From assembly GCF_042648805.1 (NCBI RefSeq), contig NZ_JBHRXZ010000022.1, positions 620,001 through 684,000 of the forward strand: a stretch of DNA of 64,000 bases, written 5' to 3'. The notes beneath the pieces were generated by a model. That model was not told the DNA's origin. It searched no databases and saw nothing but the letters and a program-made list of their open reading frames with translations. Every line of letters begins with the position of its first letter. Within the stretch, counting starts at the first letter, position 1. This document shows positions 25,544 through 34,542 of the stretch, in pieces. The translations under genes and the position numbers were made by a program. The DNA comes from Azomonas tarimensis. Lineage in GTDB: Bacteria; Pseudomonadota; Gammaproteobacteria; Pseudomonadales; Pseudomonadaceae.

Positions 25544-27091
25544 ATGCCCAACCGTTTCGCCCTGTTCCCTTTTTTGCGCTGGTGGCCGCGGGTCGGCCCG
25601 CGCAGCCTTGGCCAGGACGCGCTGGTCGGTCTCACCGGGGCCATCCTGGCCCTGCCGCAATCCATCGCCTATGCGCTGATCGCCGGGCTGCCGGCGGAAT
25701 ACGGGCTGTACGCGGCCATCGTCCCGGTGATCATCGCCTGTCTCTGGGGCTCCTCGCTGCACCTGATCGGCGGCCCCACCGCGGCGATTTCCGTGGTGCT
25801 GTTCGCCAGCATCAGCCCCCTGGCCGAACCGGGCAGTGCCCAGTTCATCCAGCTGGTGCTGCTGCTCAGCTTCATGGCGGGCGCCTTCCAGCTGGTCTTC
25901 GGCCTGCTGCGCTTCGGCGCCCTGGTCAATTTCGTTTCCCAGCCGGTGCTGATCGGCTTCACCCTCGGCGCGGCGCTGGTGATCGCGCTGGGACAGGTCC
26001 CCAACCTGCTCGGCATCGAGGTGCAGAGCCAGGCGACCGCCGTGCTCGGTGTGCTGGAGCTTGGCGAGCACCTGGGCGAGAGCCACGGGCCTTCGCTGCT
26101 GGTGGCGGCGCTGACACTGGCCGTGGCGCTGCTGGTGCGGCGCTATCTTCCCCGGTTTCCGGCGCTGTTGCTGGCGATCCTGACCGGCAGCCTGCTGGTC
26201 TGGTCGCTGCCCGGCGTGTTCGCCGGGGTGCCGCTGGTGGCGCCGTTCGAGGGCAGCCTGCCGCCGCTCACCTCGATCCGCTTCAACCTCGATACCCTGC
26301 TCGATCTGGTGCCCGCCGCGGTTGCCATCGGCCTGCTCGGGCTGGTCACCAGCCTGTCCATCGCCCGCGCCCTGGCCGCGCAGTCCGGGCAGGTACTGGA
26401 TGCCGACACCGAGGTGCGCGGGCAGGGCATTTCCAACCTGATCGGGCCTTGGTTTTCGGGTTATCTCTCGGCGGGCTCCTTTACCCGTTCGGCGCTCAAC
26501 CTGCAGGCTGGTGCGCAGACCCCCCTGGCCGGTGTGGCCTCGGCGCTGCTGGTGGCGTTGTTTGCGCTGCTGGGCGCGCGGCTGGTGGCACACATCCCGC
26601 TGCCGGCGATGGGGGCGGGCATCCTGCTGATCTGCTGGGGGCTGGTGGACCGCCGCGGGCTGCGCTCGCTGTGGCGCATCAGCCGGCCGGAATTCGCGGT
26701 GATGGCGGTGACCTGTGCGGCGACCCTGTTGCTGGAGCTGCAGACCGCGATCTACGCCGGCATGCTGGCCTCGCTGGCGGTGTATCTCAAGCGCACCTCG
26801 CGGCCGCGGCTGTTGCGTCATCAGCAGGGCGACGAGGAAGTGCTGACCCTCGAGGGGTCGATCTTCTTTGGCGCCTCACCCTACCTGCAGCGGCAGATCC
26901 AGCGCAGCCACGCCCCGCGCGTGGTGATCGACGCGCATCATGTCAATTTCGTCGATTATGCCGGGATGGTGATGCTGCACGACGAGGCGCGGCGACTGGC
27001 CGGGCTCGGCCGCAAGCTGGTGGTACGGCGGGCGCGGCCGGTGGTGGCCGACGATCTGCGCAAGCTCGATGGGGTGCTGGTGGTGGAGTAG
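25544..27091 (+). CDS. SulP-family anion (sulfate) transporter with STAS domain
   Basis: A 515-residue inner-membrane protein with about 10-12 membrane segments from residue 25 to 400. ALPQSIAYALIAGLPAEYGLYAA and GGPTAAISVVLFASI are SulP signatures. The cytoplasmic STAS domain lies at about 430-515 (LTLEGSIFFGASPYLQRQI, HVNFVDYAGMVMLH). It follows the betC binding-protein gene after 124 bp on the same strand. The likely partner role is handling the sulfate set free by BetC or bringing sulfate in; transport of the sulfate ester itself is another possibility. Bicarbonate carriers also exist in this family. Confidence 0.9.
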   Translation: MPNRFALFPFLRWWPRVGPRSLGQDALVGLTGAILALPQSIAYALIAGLPAEYGLYAAIVPVIIACLWGSSLHLIGGPTAAISVVLFASISPLAEPGSAQFIQLVLLLSFMAGAFQLVFGLLRFGALVNFVSQPVLIGFTLGAALVIALGQVPNLLGIEVQSQATAVLGVLELGEHLGESHGPSLLVAALTLAVALLVRRYLPRFPALLLAILTGSLLVWSLPGVFAGVPLVAPFEGSLPPLTSIRFNLDTLLDLVPAAVAIGLLGLVTSLSIARALAAQSGQVLDADTEVRGQGISNLIGPWFSGYLSAGSFTRSALNLQAGAQTPLAGVASALLVALFALLGARLVAHIPLPAMGAGILLICWGLVDRRGLRSLWRISRPEFAVMAVTCAATLLLELQTAIYAGMLASLAVYLKRTSRPRLLRHQQGDEEVLTLEGSIFFGASPYLQRQIQRSHAPRVVIDAHHVNFVDYAGMVMLHDEARRLAGLGRKLVVRRARPVVADDLRKLDGVLVVE

Positions 27092-27138
27092 GGGGCAGGC
27101 CCAGGTGTTCTGGTCATTGGCCGGCCCCTTGGGGATAT

Positions 27139-27381
27139 TCACTTCACCAGCGCGGGCAACAGCTTCCGGCAGATAGCTTCACGCACGGTCGGCAGCAGGG
27201 TCGCACTGCCGCCCAGCAATTCCTGCACGAGTCCGCGCAGGGCCTGGGTGCGGTCAGGGTTGAGGCCGGCGACGGCGTATTCGCAGGCCTGGTCGGCGGA
27301 AACACCCGCCGGCACGGCGAGGCCCAGGGCTACCAGACGGTCACGGAAATCGTCCTGATCGATCAGGTCGGCGTGCATCAT
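27139..27381 (-). CDS. Small conserved protein of the dgc/etf cluster, function unknown
   Basis: An 80-residue soluble protein with no cysteines in a metal pattern except one near the end (EAICRKLLPALVK). It starts MMHADLIDQDDFRDRLVALGL. GGAG lies 8 nt before the ATG. It follows the ETF beta-like gene by 30 bp on the same strand, so it is probably the last gene of the leftward dgc-etf run. A short partner of this kind at the end of the etf genes occurs in pseudomonad betaine clusters. I recognise no domain and assign no function. Confidence 0.7.
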   Translation of the reverse strand: MMHADLIDQDDFRDRLVALGLAVPAGVSADQACEYAVAGLNPDRTQALRGLVQELLGGSATLLPTVREAICRKLLPALVK

Positions 27382-27411
27382 CGGTGTATCTCCTCTGTGG
27401 GGGCGTGGCGC

Positions 27412-28185
27412 TCAGCGCAGCACGCCTTCTTCGCTCAAGAGTTTCATGATCGCCTCGGCGGCCTGCCCCGGGGTCAGGTCGGTGAGTACCTGGCCGCCAC
27501 CGCCGCTGGCCTTGGCGGTACTGGCGCGCATGCGCTCCGCGGCGGTGCGTGCCTTGATCACCTTGAGCCGTTTTGGCCGTGGTCGGGCCGGCTGCAGCTC
27601 GGCTTCGGCGAGCAGGGTGTCGTTGACGATCGCTGGCTGGCTGGCCTCGATGTGCCCACGGCGGGCCGGACCGAAGGCACTCTGCCGGGCCGTCGGGGCG
27701 GCGCTGTCGACACTGGCGATAAACGGCAGGCGTACCCGCAGGCGACGGCGCTGGCCGCGCGGCAAGGCTTGCAGGACCTGAGCCACACCCTTGTCCACCT
27801 GCTCCACGTCCACCAGCCCGACCACCAGTGGCCAGCCCAACCGCTCGGCCAGCAGGTAGGGCAGCATGCCGGAGCCTTCGCCGGTTTCGGCCTGGGTGCC
27901 GGTAAGCACCAGGTTGGCGTGGCTGCCTCTGAGCCAGTCGGCCAGTGCCGGCAGGGCGTCGGCGCCGCTGGGCTGCTCCAGCACGTTGAGCTCTTCCAGG
28001 CCCATGCCGAGGTAGCCGCGCAGGGCTTGCTGGTCGGGGTCGCCGGCATGCAGCACCTCGAGGTCCTCGCCGGCCAGGCGCAGGCCCAGCTCCACCGCGC
28101 GGGCATCCTGTTCGGCTCGCCGCGGGCGGCCGGAGGTGGGATGGGCGCCGAGCGAGACCAGGGCGACGATATTCAGGTCAGTCAT
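27412..28185 (-). CDS. etfB: Electron-transfer flavoprotein beta-subunit-like protein
   Basis: A 257-residue ETF beta-family protein that with the alpha-like subunit accepts electrons from the dimethylglycine demethylase. NIVALVSLGAHPTSGRPRRAEQDARAVELGLRL is the family start; LVLTGTQAETGEGSGMLPYLLAERLGWP is the AMP/ETF loop; the C-terminal part is shorter and more divergent than housekeeping EtfB. GGAG lies 7 nt before the chosen ATG. The catabolic pair is distinct from the beta-oxidation ETF. A GTAGGGTGGA-type repeat separates it from etfA. Confidence 0.9.
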   Translation of the reverse strand: MTDLNIVALVSLGAHPTSGRPRRAEQDARAVELGLRLAGEDLEVLHAGDPDQQALRGYLGMGLEELNVLEQPSGADALPALADWLRGSHANLVLTGTQAETGEGSGMLPYLLAERLGWPLVVGLVDVEQVDKGVAQVLQALPRGQRRRLRVRLPFIASVDSAAPTARQSAFGPARRGHIEASQPAIVNDTLLAEAELQPARPRPKRLKVIKARTAAERMRASTAKASGGGGQVLTDLTPGQAAEAIMKLLSEEGVLR

Positions 28186-28196
28186 GGGGCAGCTCC

Positions 28197-28270
28197 GTAG
28201 GGTGGAAGACGTCTTTCCTTCCACCGTCGATGGTGTTCCTAGTGGATGGATGAAGCGTCATCCACCCTAC
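28197..28270. repeat. REPIN-like element of the GTAGGGTGGA family
   Basis: Starts GTAGGGTGGA at 28197 and ends TCCACCCTAC at 28270, giving 10-bp terminal inverted repeats with GTAG at each foot. It fills the etfA-etfB gap almost entirely. Related copies occur at 31525, 33711 (degenerate) and 42558 (degenerate). Confidence 0.85.
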
Positions 28271-28280
28271 GGCGGGAGGC

Positions 28281-29504
28281 TCAAGCCGCATCGCGCTTGC
28301 CGTCCTGGCGCCAGGCCGCGACCCGCTCCACCAGCGCCCGGAGGATCGCCGCCGAGTCGCCGATGACAGCCAGGTCGGCGCGCTTGATCATGTCGCAGCC
28401 GGGATTGGTATTGATCGCCACCACCTTGTCGCAGGCGCCGATGCCCTGCAGGTGCTGGACGGCACCGGAAATGCCCACGGCAAGATAGACCCGCGCGGTC
28501 ACCCAGGTGCCGGTGGCGCCGACCTGGCGCTCGCGTGGCATGTGGCCGTCGTCCACCGCCACCCGCGAGGCGCCTTCGGTGGCGCCGAGTGCCTTGGCGG
28601 CCTGATGGAACAAGGGCCAGTCGGTGACCCCGTTGCCGCCGGAAAGGATGAACTCGGCTTCGGCCATGGGGATGACGGCCGGGTCCACCGCCACCGGCCC
28701 CAGGTCCTCGATACGCGGCAGGCAGCGCGCCACCTCGTGGTCGAGCAGGACCGGCAAGGCCTGGTGACGGCTTTCGCCGACCGGATCGGCGCACTCGGCG
28801 GCAGCCAGTATCAGCCGCGCCAGGGGGCGGTGCAGGTCCTGCAGACCGGCGCCGGCGCGGCCGATGCAGCGTTCGTCCCTGACCTGCCAGACACGGGTCG
28901 CCGGCCGCTCGCCAAGCACCGCCGCCAGCCGCCGGCCCAGTTCGCCGCCACCGGTGCGGCTGTCGGGCAACAGCCAGTGACGCGGGGCGAACTGACGCTC
29001 CACGGCGGCCAGCGCCTGCAACCGTTGTTCGGGCGCGTAGCCCTGGAATTCATTGCCGTCGAGCCACAGCAGGCGGTCGACGCCGGCGGTATCGAAGGCG
29101 GTTTCCTTATGCTCGCCGAACACCACGGCGAGTACCGCACCCTCGCTGCCGGCCAGTTGCCGGGCCAGGCCGAGCAGGTCCCTGTCGTGGCTCGAAAGGC
29201 GACCGCCGACCATGTCCGGCACCACGCAGATGAAGTGGGCAGGCCGGGCGATGACGTGCAGCGGTAGTTGGACCGTCTCGGTGGCGGCCAGTCTCCGGCC
29301 GCTACCGGCCTGCTGGGCCCCGGAGCGGTCGATGCGCTTGAGGCCGTTGGGGCCGATGAAGCCCACGGCGTGGGGGTTCTTGCGCAGCACGCCGTTGGGC
29401 CCCATCCAACGCGTCTCGGCGGTGGTCGGCAGTTGGCCGTGCAGCGGATGCAGGCGGTTGCGGGCGATCCACTCGGCCCGAGGGTCGCGGCGGATGATGC
29501 TCAT
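28281..29504 (-). CDS. etfA: Electron-transfer flavoprotein alpha-subunit-like protein
   Basis: A 407-residue ETF alpha-family protein. The FAD-binding C-terminal domain is clear: ILSGGNGVTDWPLFHQAAKALGA, GATGTWVTARVYLAVGISGAVQHLQGI and VVAINTNPGCDMIKRADLAVIGD. An N-terminal extension of roughly 85 residues (MSIIRRDPRAEWIARNRLHPLHG...) precedes the core and is typical of the betaine-cluster version rather than the housekeeping one. Together with EtfB it should pass electrons from DgcAB toward ETF:quinone oxidoreductase. It follows dgcB by 55 bp. Confidence 0.92.
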   Translation of the reverse strand: MSIIRRDPRAEWIARNRLHPLHGQLPTTAETRWMGPNGVLRKNPHAVGFIGPNGLKRIDRSGAQQAGSGRRLAATETVQLPLHVIARPAHFICVVPDMVGGRLSSHDRDLLGLARQLAGSEGAVLAVVFGEHKETAFDTAGVDRLLWLDGNEFQGYAPEQRLQALAAVERQFAPRHWLLPDSRTGGGELGRRLAAVLGERPATRVWQVRDERCIGRAGAGLQDLHRPLARLILAAAECADPVGESRHQALPVLLDHEVARCLPRIEDLGPVAVDPAVIPMAEAEFILSGGNGVTDWPLFHQAAKALGATEGASRVAVDDGHMPRERQVGATGTWVTARVYLAVGISGAVQHLQGIGACDKVVAINTNPGCDMIKRADLAVIGDSAAILRALVERVAAWRQDGKRDAA

Positions 29505-29559
29505 GGGCGGCTCTCCGGATGGGGGATGTCGAGGGACGCGAGACGGGCGGCGGTGCGCA

Positions 29560-31512
29560 TCAGGCGATCTCCAGGGTGCGGACCGCCGGGGTGCGGGCTG
29601 CGCTCGGCGCGTCGATCAGCACCTCGGCCACCAGCTCGGCGATGTCCTTGATCTCTGGTCGGGGGGCGACCACGCCTTCGAGCATCGCCGTGCACTGCGG
29701 GCAACCCACGGCGACCACGTCAGCGCCGGTTTCCTTGATGTCGGCCATGCGCATATCCGGAATCCGCTGCTTGCCGGGAATATCGACGATGGGCGCGCCG
29801 CCGCCACCGCCGCAGCAGCGCGAGCGGAAGCCGGAGCGCTGCATCTCCTTGACCTCGATGCCGATGGCCTTGAGCACCGCGCGCGGCGCCTCGTACTCGC
29901 CGTTGTAGCGGCCCAGATAGCAGGGATCGTGATAGGTGACGCTGCCGGCCTTGTGCTCGCCCAGATTGAGGCGATCGGCCTTGAGCAGGGTGTCGAGGAA
30001 GCTGCTGTGATGCAGCACTTCATAGCGTCCGCCGAGCTCGCCGTACTCGTTCTTCAGCACATGGAAGCTGTGCGGGTCGCAGGTGACTATGGTCTTGAAG
30101 CGGTACTGGCCGAGGGTGGCGATGTTGCGCCGGGCCAGCGACTGGAAGGTCGCCTCGTCGCCCAGGCGGCGTGCGGTGTCGCCGCTGTCGCGCTCTTCCA
30201 GGCCAAGCACGGCGAAGTCGACATTCGCGGCCTTGAGGATCTTGACGAAGGCGCGCAGGGTGCGCTGGTTGCGCATGTCGAAGGCGCCGTCGCCGACCCA
30301 GAACAGCACTTCGGCCTGCCTGAGCTCGCTCATCAGCGGCAGGTTCAGGTCGGCCGCCCAGTTCATCCGCCCGCCGGGGGCGAAGCCGCCGGGGTTGTCG
30401 GTGGCGATCAGGTTCTCCAGCACCTCGGCGCCCTTGCCCGGAGTGGCGCCCTTTTCCAGCGTCAGGTGGCGGCGCATGTCGACGATGGCGTCGACGTGCT
30501 CGATCATCATCGGGCATTCCTCGACGCAGGCACGGCAGGTGGTGCATGACCAGAGGGTCTCGGCATCCACCAGGGCCTTGCCTTGCAGCGAGACGATGGG
30601 CTGATGCGGGCCGCCGCTGTGCTCGCCGAGCGGCTTGCCGGGGTACGGACTGCCGGCGAACTGGGCGTCATTGCCACCGGCGAGGCCGATGACCATGTCC
30701 TGGATGAGCTTTTTCGGATTCAGCGGCTGGCCGGCGGCGAAGGCCGGGCACATGGCCTCGCACTTGCCACACTGCACGCAGGCGTCGAAGCCGAGCAGCT
30801 GGTTCCAGGTGAAATCGGTGGGCTTTTCCACCCCCAGCGGGGCCTTGCGATTCTCCAGGTCGAGCGCCTTGAGGCCGGTGGAACGGCCACCACCGAAGCG
30901 CTCGCTGCGGCGGTGCCAGGCCAGGTGCAGGGCCCCGGCGAAGGCGTGCTTCATCGGCCCGCCCCAGGTCATGCCGAAGAACAGCTCGGACACCCCCCAG
31001 GCCACGCCAACCGCCAGGATCGCCGCCAGCAGCCAGCTCCCGAACCCGGCTGGCAGCACGCCGGCCACCGGCAGGGTGGCGATAAAGAAGCTCGCCGAGA
31101 ACATCAGCAGGCTTTTCGGCAGGCGCATCCAGGGCCCCTTCGACAGCCGTGCCGGCGGGTTGCGCCGACGGCGGGCGACAAAGATCGCACCGACGAACAT
31201 CAGCGCGGTGGCCGCCAGCAGCGCCCAGCCGAGAATCCGGCTCTGCAGGCCAAAGCCATGCACGGCAATCGCCAACAGCGCCGACAGCACGAAACCACCG
31301 GCGGTGGCCGCATGGGTTCTGGACATGTACCGGTCGCGCTCGACCACATGGTGCAGGTCGACCAGGTAGCGGCGGGGCATAGACATCAGGCCACCGATCC
31401 AGTTCACCTTCGACGGGCGGCCGCGACGCCACATGAGAAAGCGCTTCACCGCGCCGATGACCGCAAGGGCGAGGGCGGCGAAGAGCAGGATAGGGAGGAT
31501 GGTGTTCAACAT
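29560..31512 (-). CDS. dgcB: Dimethylglycine demethylase subunit DgcB (iron-sulfur membrane protein)
   Basis: A 650-residue membrane iron-sulfur protein. The N-terminal part has several membrane helices (about 5-25, 75-95, 100-120, 150-200). Two [4Fe-4S] motifs follow: CVQCGKCEAMCP (around 248) and CTTCRACVEECP (around 328). The C-terminal part carries CCG-type cysteine segments, HDPCYLGRYNGEYEAPR and RSRCCGGGGGAP, with GCPQC near the end. MLNTILP is chosen as start for its GAGGG site. Relatives of this architecture act as heterodisulfide-reductase-like electron carriers. With DgcA it oxidatively demethylates dimethylglycine to sarcosine. Confidence 0.94.
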   Translation of the reverse strand: MLNTILPILLFAALALAVIGAVKRFLMWRRGRPSKVNWIGGLMSMPRRYLVDLHHVVERDRYMSRTHAATAGGFVLSALLAIAVHGFGLQSRILGWALLAATALMFVGAIFVARRRRNPPARLSKGPWMRLPKSLLMFSASFFIATLPVAGVLPAGFGSWLLAAILAVGVAWGVSELFFGMTWGGPMKHAFAGALHLAWHRRSERFGGGRSTGLKALDLENRKAPLGVEKPTDFTWNQLLGFDACVQCGKCEAMCPAFAAGQPLNPKKLIQDMVIGLAGGNDAQFAGSPYPGKPLGEHSGGPHQPIVSLQGKALVDAETLWSCTTCRACVEECPMMIEHVDAIVDMRRHLTLEKGATPGKGAEVLENLIATDNPGGFAPGGRMNWAADLNLPLMSELRQAEVLFWVGDGAFDMRNQRTLRAFVKILKAANVDFAVLGLEERDSGDTARRLGDEATFQSLARRNIATLGQYRFKTIVTCDPHSFHVLKNEYGELGGRYEVLHHSSFLDTLLKADRLNLGEHKAGSVTYHDPCYLGRYNGEYEAPRAVLKAIGIEVKEMQRSGFRSRCCGGGGGAPIVDIPGKQRIPDMRMADIKETGADVVAVGCPQCTAMLEGVVAPRPEIKDIAELVAEVLIDAPSAARTPAVRTLEIA

Positions 31513-31524
31513 TCGCTTACCCTC

Positions 31525-31591
31525 GTAGGGTGGATGGCCGAAGCCATCCACCAGAGCGACACCCGGTGGATGGCTTCGGCCATCCACCCTA
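31525..31591. repeat. REPIN of the GTAGGGTGGA family between dgcA and dgcB
   Basis: Two hairpins in inverted orientation: GGTGGATGGC/GCCATCCACC around CGAA, then the mirror copy. The outer end reads GTAGGGTGGATGGC and its inverse (last base pair lost). It occupies nearly all of the dgcA-dgcB gap, so it is transcribed within the operon. Confidence 0.9.
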
Positions 31592-31599
31592 GGGGTTCG

Positions 31600-33660
31600 T
31601 CAGAAGTCCTTGCACAACCGCAGCGCGTCATAGATCGCCGCGTGGGTGTTGCGCTGGGCCACGCAGTCGCCGATGCGGAACAGCAGGTAGCCGTCACCCG
31701 GCTCGGACAGGCACGGCTGCGGCTGGATGGCGAAGAGGGCTTCGACGTCGATCTGGCCCTTGTTGCGCGAATCCTGCTTGAGGGCGTAGTAGAGGCCCTC
31801 GTCCGGGCGCACGCCGTTCTCGACGACGACCTGGTCGACCACCCGCTCTTCCTTGGCGTTGGTGTATTCGTTCTCCAGCACCGCCACCAGCTTGTCGCCC
31901 TCGCGGTAGACCTTTTCCAGCATCAGGTCGCCGGTCATGATCACTTCCCTGGGGTACATGCTGCGGTAGTAGGTGGGAAAGGAGGTACCGCCGATGGCCA
32001 CGCCGGGCTTGATGTCGTCGGTGACGATCTCTACCTGGCAGCCCTTGTCGGCGAGGAAATCCGCCACCGACATGCCGGTGAATTCGCAGATGGTGTCGTA
32101 CACCAGCACGTTCTTGCCGGGGGCGACCTTGCCGCTGAGGATGTCCCAGCTGCTCACCACCAGGCCTTCGTGGGCGCCCCAGTGCTCCACCTGGTCGATG
32201 AAGGGATTACCACCATTGGCCAGCACCACCACGTCGGGGCGCAGGTCCATGATGGTCGCCGGATCGGCCGCAGTGCCCAGGCGCAGGTCGACGTTCAGTC
32301 GCGCCAGTTCCAGCTGGTACCAGCGGGTGATGCCGGCGATCTGGTCGCGTTGCGGCGCCTTGGAGGCGAGGGTGATCTGTCCGCCCAGCTGCTCCTGCTT
32401 CTCGAACAGGGTGACCTGGTGGCCGCGCTCGGCCGAGACCCGCGCCGCTTCCATGCCGGCCGGGCCACCGCCGACGATCACCACCTTGCGCCTGGGTCCG
32501 GTGGTCTTCTCGATGATGTGGGGCAGGCCCATGTACTCGCGGCTGGTGGCGGCGTTCTGGATGCACAGCACGTCCAGGCCCTGGTACTGGCGGTCGATGC
32601 AATAGTTGGCGCCGACGCACTGCTTGATCTGGTCGACCTGGCCCATCTTGATCTTGGCGATCAGGTGCGGGTCGGCGATGTGCGCGCGGGTCATGCCGAC
32701 CATGTCCACATAGCCGCCTTCGAGGATGCGGGTGGCCTGGTTCGGGTCCTTGATGTTCTGCGCGTGCAGCACCGGCACCTTGACCACTTCCTTGATGCCG
32801 GCGGCCAGGTGCAGGAAGGGCTCCGGCGGGAAGCTCATGTTGGGGATGACGTTGGCCAGGGTGTTGTGCGTGTCGCAGCCCGAGCCGACGACGCCGATGA
32901 AGTCGATCATGCCGGTGGCATCGTAGTAGGCCGCGATCTCTTTCATGTCCTCGTGGGACAGGCCGTCCGGGTGGAACTCGTCGCCGCAGATGCGCATGCC
33001 CACGCAGAAGTCATCGCCGACTTCCTTGCGCACCGCCTTGAGCACTTCCAGGCCGAACTTCATGCGGCCTTCGAAGCTGCCACCCCACTCATCGGTGCGC
33101 TTGTTCACCCGCGGCGACCAGAACTGGTCGATCATATGCTGGTGCACGGCGGACAGTTCGATGCCGTCCAGCCCGCCTTCCTTCGCCCGGCGCGCGGCCT
33201 GGGCGTAGTTGCCTATCACCCGCCAGATCTCCTCGACCTCGATGGTCTTGCAGGTAGCACGGTGTACCGGCTCGCGGATGCCCGACGGCGACATCAGGGT
33301 CGGCCAGTTGAACCCATCCCATCTCGAGCGGCGGCCCATATGGGTAATCTGGATCATGATCTTGGCGCCGTGCTTGTGCATGGCGTCGGCCAAGTTCTGG
33401 AAGTGCGGGATGATGCGGTCGGTGGCCAGGTTCACCGAACTCCACCACTGCTGCGGGCTGTCGATGGCCACCACCGAGGAGCCGCCGCAGATGGCCAGGC
33501 CGATACCGCCCTTGGCCTTTTCCTCGTAGTACTTCACGTAGCGCTCGGTGGTCATGCCGCCATCGGTGGCGTAGACCTCGGCGTGCGCGGTGGAAAGTAC
33601 GCGGTTGCGGATGGTCAGCTTGCCGATCTGGATCGGCTGGAACATTGCTTCGAAGGCCAT
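31600..33660 (-). CDS. dgcA: Dimethylglycine demethylase subunit DgcA (TMADH/old-yellow-enzyme family)
   Basis: A 686-residue flavoprotein. Residues 1-370 form an FMN barrel (FQPIQIGKLTIRNRVL; active-site segment AVHQHMIDQFWSPRVNKRTDEWGGS around 175); residues 380-670 form an FAD/NAD(P)-like domain with VVIVGGGPAGMEAARVSAERGH (around 390). The linker cysteine cluster reads CVGANYC then C at 366: Cys348, Ala351, Cys354, Cys366. In trimethylamine dehydrogenase four cysteines ligate [4Fe-4S]; here the second is Ala. First step after betaine demethylation, giving sarcosine. Followed by dgcB after 87 bp. Confidence 0.95.
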   Translation of the reverse strand: MAFEAMFQPIQIGKLTIRNRVLSTAHAEVYATDGGMTTERYVKYYEEKAKGGIGLAICGGSSVVAIDSPQQWWSSVNLATDRIIPHFQNLADAMHKHGAKIMIQITHMGRRSRWDGFNWPTLMSPSGIREPVHRATCKTIEVEEIWRVIGNYAQAARRAKEGGLDGIELSAVHQHMIDQFWSPRVNKRTDEWGGSFEGRMKFGLEVLKAVRKEVGDDFCVGMRICGDEFHPDGLSHEDMKEIAAYYDATGMIDFIGVVGSGCDTHNTLANVIPNMSFPPEPFLHLAAGIKEVVKVPVLHAQNIKDPNQATRILEGGYVDMVGMTRAHIADPHLIAKIKMGQVDQIKQCVGANYCIDRQYQGLDVLCIQNAATSREYMGLPHIIEKTTGPRRKVVIVGGGPAGMEAARVSAERGHQVTLFEKQEQLGGQITLASKAPQRDQIAGITRWYQLELARLNVDLRLGTAADPATIMDLRPDVVVLANGGNPFIDQVEHWGAHEGLVVSSWDILSGKVAPGKNVLVYDTICEFTGMSVADFLADKGCQVEIVTDDIKPGVAIGGTSFPTYYRSMYPREVIMTGDLMLEKVYREGDKLVAVLENEYTNAKEERVVDQVVVENGVRPDEGLYYALKQDSRNKGQIDVEALFAIQPQPCLSEPGDGYLLFRIGDCVAQRNTHAAIYDALRLCKDF

Positions 33661-33710
33661 GACCTTCTCCTCGATTCGGCTACTGCGCGCTCAGGTGCGC
33701 GGTGTTCGTG

Positions 33711-33786
33711 TGGGTGGATGGCCGAGGCCGTCCACCGGGACCTGCTGTTCGTTGCGGTGGGTGAGGCTGCGCCGTCATCCACCCCA
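33711..33786. repeat. Degenerate GTAGGGTGGA-family element
   Basis: GTGGGTGGATGGCCGAGGCCGTCCACC at the left and GTCATCCACCCCAA at the right recall the 31525 element, but the foot GTAG is mutated and the middle is unrelated. Decayed REPIN in the 142-bp gap upstream of dgcA. Confidence 0.6.
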
Positions 33787-33802
33787 AGGTGTCCGCGTCC
33801 GG

Positions 33803-34333
33803 TCAAGCGGGCCGGGTGACGAACAGGCCATCGTCGTGACCGTCTTCGGCGCCGCTGTACGCCTGCTCGGTGACGGTGCGGATCGGGCTGCCCTTGGCGG
33901 CGAGGATCTGGTCGATGGCGCCGGAGAACCAGCCGGTGAACATGTAGTCCACCTTGCGATTGACCTTGCCGTAGACGTAAACGAAGGCCGAGTGCTTGAG
34001 CTTGACCTCGGCGTGTCCGGTCTCGAGGTCGAGCTTCTGGGTTTCGAACAGGCCCCAGCCGCGCTGCGACAGGCGCTTCATGTAGTGCTCGAAGACCTCG
34101 ACGCCGACCAGGCCGTGGCACTCGGCTTCCTTCTCGCACCAGTGCCAGGCGGACTTGTAGCCGGCCTTGTAGAGGATCTCGGCATAGCGCTCGGCGCCGA
34201 TCTCTTCTTCGATGGCCATGTGGTTGTTGACGAAGAAATGGCGAGGCACATAGAGCATCGGCAACGCGTCGGTGGTCCAGACGCCGGTTTCGTCGTCGAC
34301 CAGGATGGGCAATTCAGGGGCGTGGGTGGTCAT
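33803..34333 (-). CDS. DUF5943/4-vinyl-reductase-like protein of the dgc operon
   Basis: A 176-residue soluble protein. It matches the product found between the M19-type dipeptidase and dgcA in pseudomonad betaine clusters. MLYVPRHFFVNNHMAIEEEIGAERYAEILYKAGYKSAWHWCEKEAECHG resembles a V4R-type fold (small-molecule or tetrapyrrole/flavin-associated domains). Two cysteines (WCEKEAEC) are spaced unlike a classical metal site. Same strand as its neighbours, 142 bp before dgcA. Its role is not established; an accessory function in demethylase maturation or C1 handling is only a guess. Confidence 0.75.
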   Translation of the reverse strand: MTTHAPELPILVDDETGVWTTDALPMLYVPRHFFVNNHMAIEEEIGAERYAEILYKAGYKSAWHWCEKEAECHGLVGVEVFEHYMKRLSQRGWGLFETQKLDLETGHAEVKLKHSAFVYVYGKVNRKVDYMFTGWFSGAIDQILAAKGSPIRTVTEQAYSGAEDGHDDGLFVTRPA

Positions 34334-34384
34334 GGTGGTTGGCCTCGGATCAGGGTTGTCGGGGCCGCCCCGGGGGGCGGCTCT

Positions 34385-34524
34385 GTCGGATTACGCTGCG
34401 CTAATCCGACCTACGGGTTCGGGGTGTTGCTGTCGGATTACGCTGCGCTGGTCCGGCCTGCGGGTTCGGGGTGTTCCGGGGGCGGGGCTTTTGTAGGTCG
34501 GGTTAGCCGAAGGCGTAACCCGAC
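34385..34524. repeat. REP cluster between the dipeptidase and DUF5943 genes
   Basis: Inverted A at 34385-34414, a decayed inverted A at 34432-34461 (right arm GTCCGGCC, foot CTGC), and a forward B at 34493-34524. The forward B ends 18 bp before the dipeptidase stop. They lie inside the operon transcript. Confidence 0.9.
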
Positions 34525-34542
34525 AATGGGGCCCAGCGAGGC

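Noticed and set aside
25582..28200. 872-codon plus-strand frame overlapping SulP and the etf genes
   Set aside because: Off-frame of SulP then antisense to etfB; no recognisable domain. SulP in its own frame has all family motifs.
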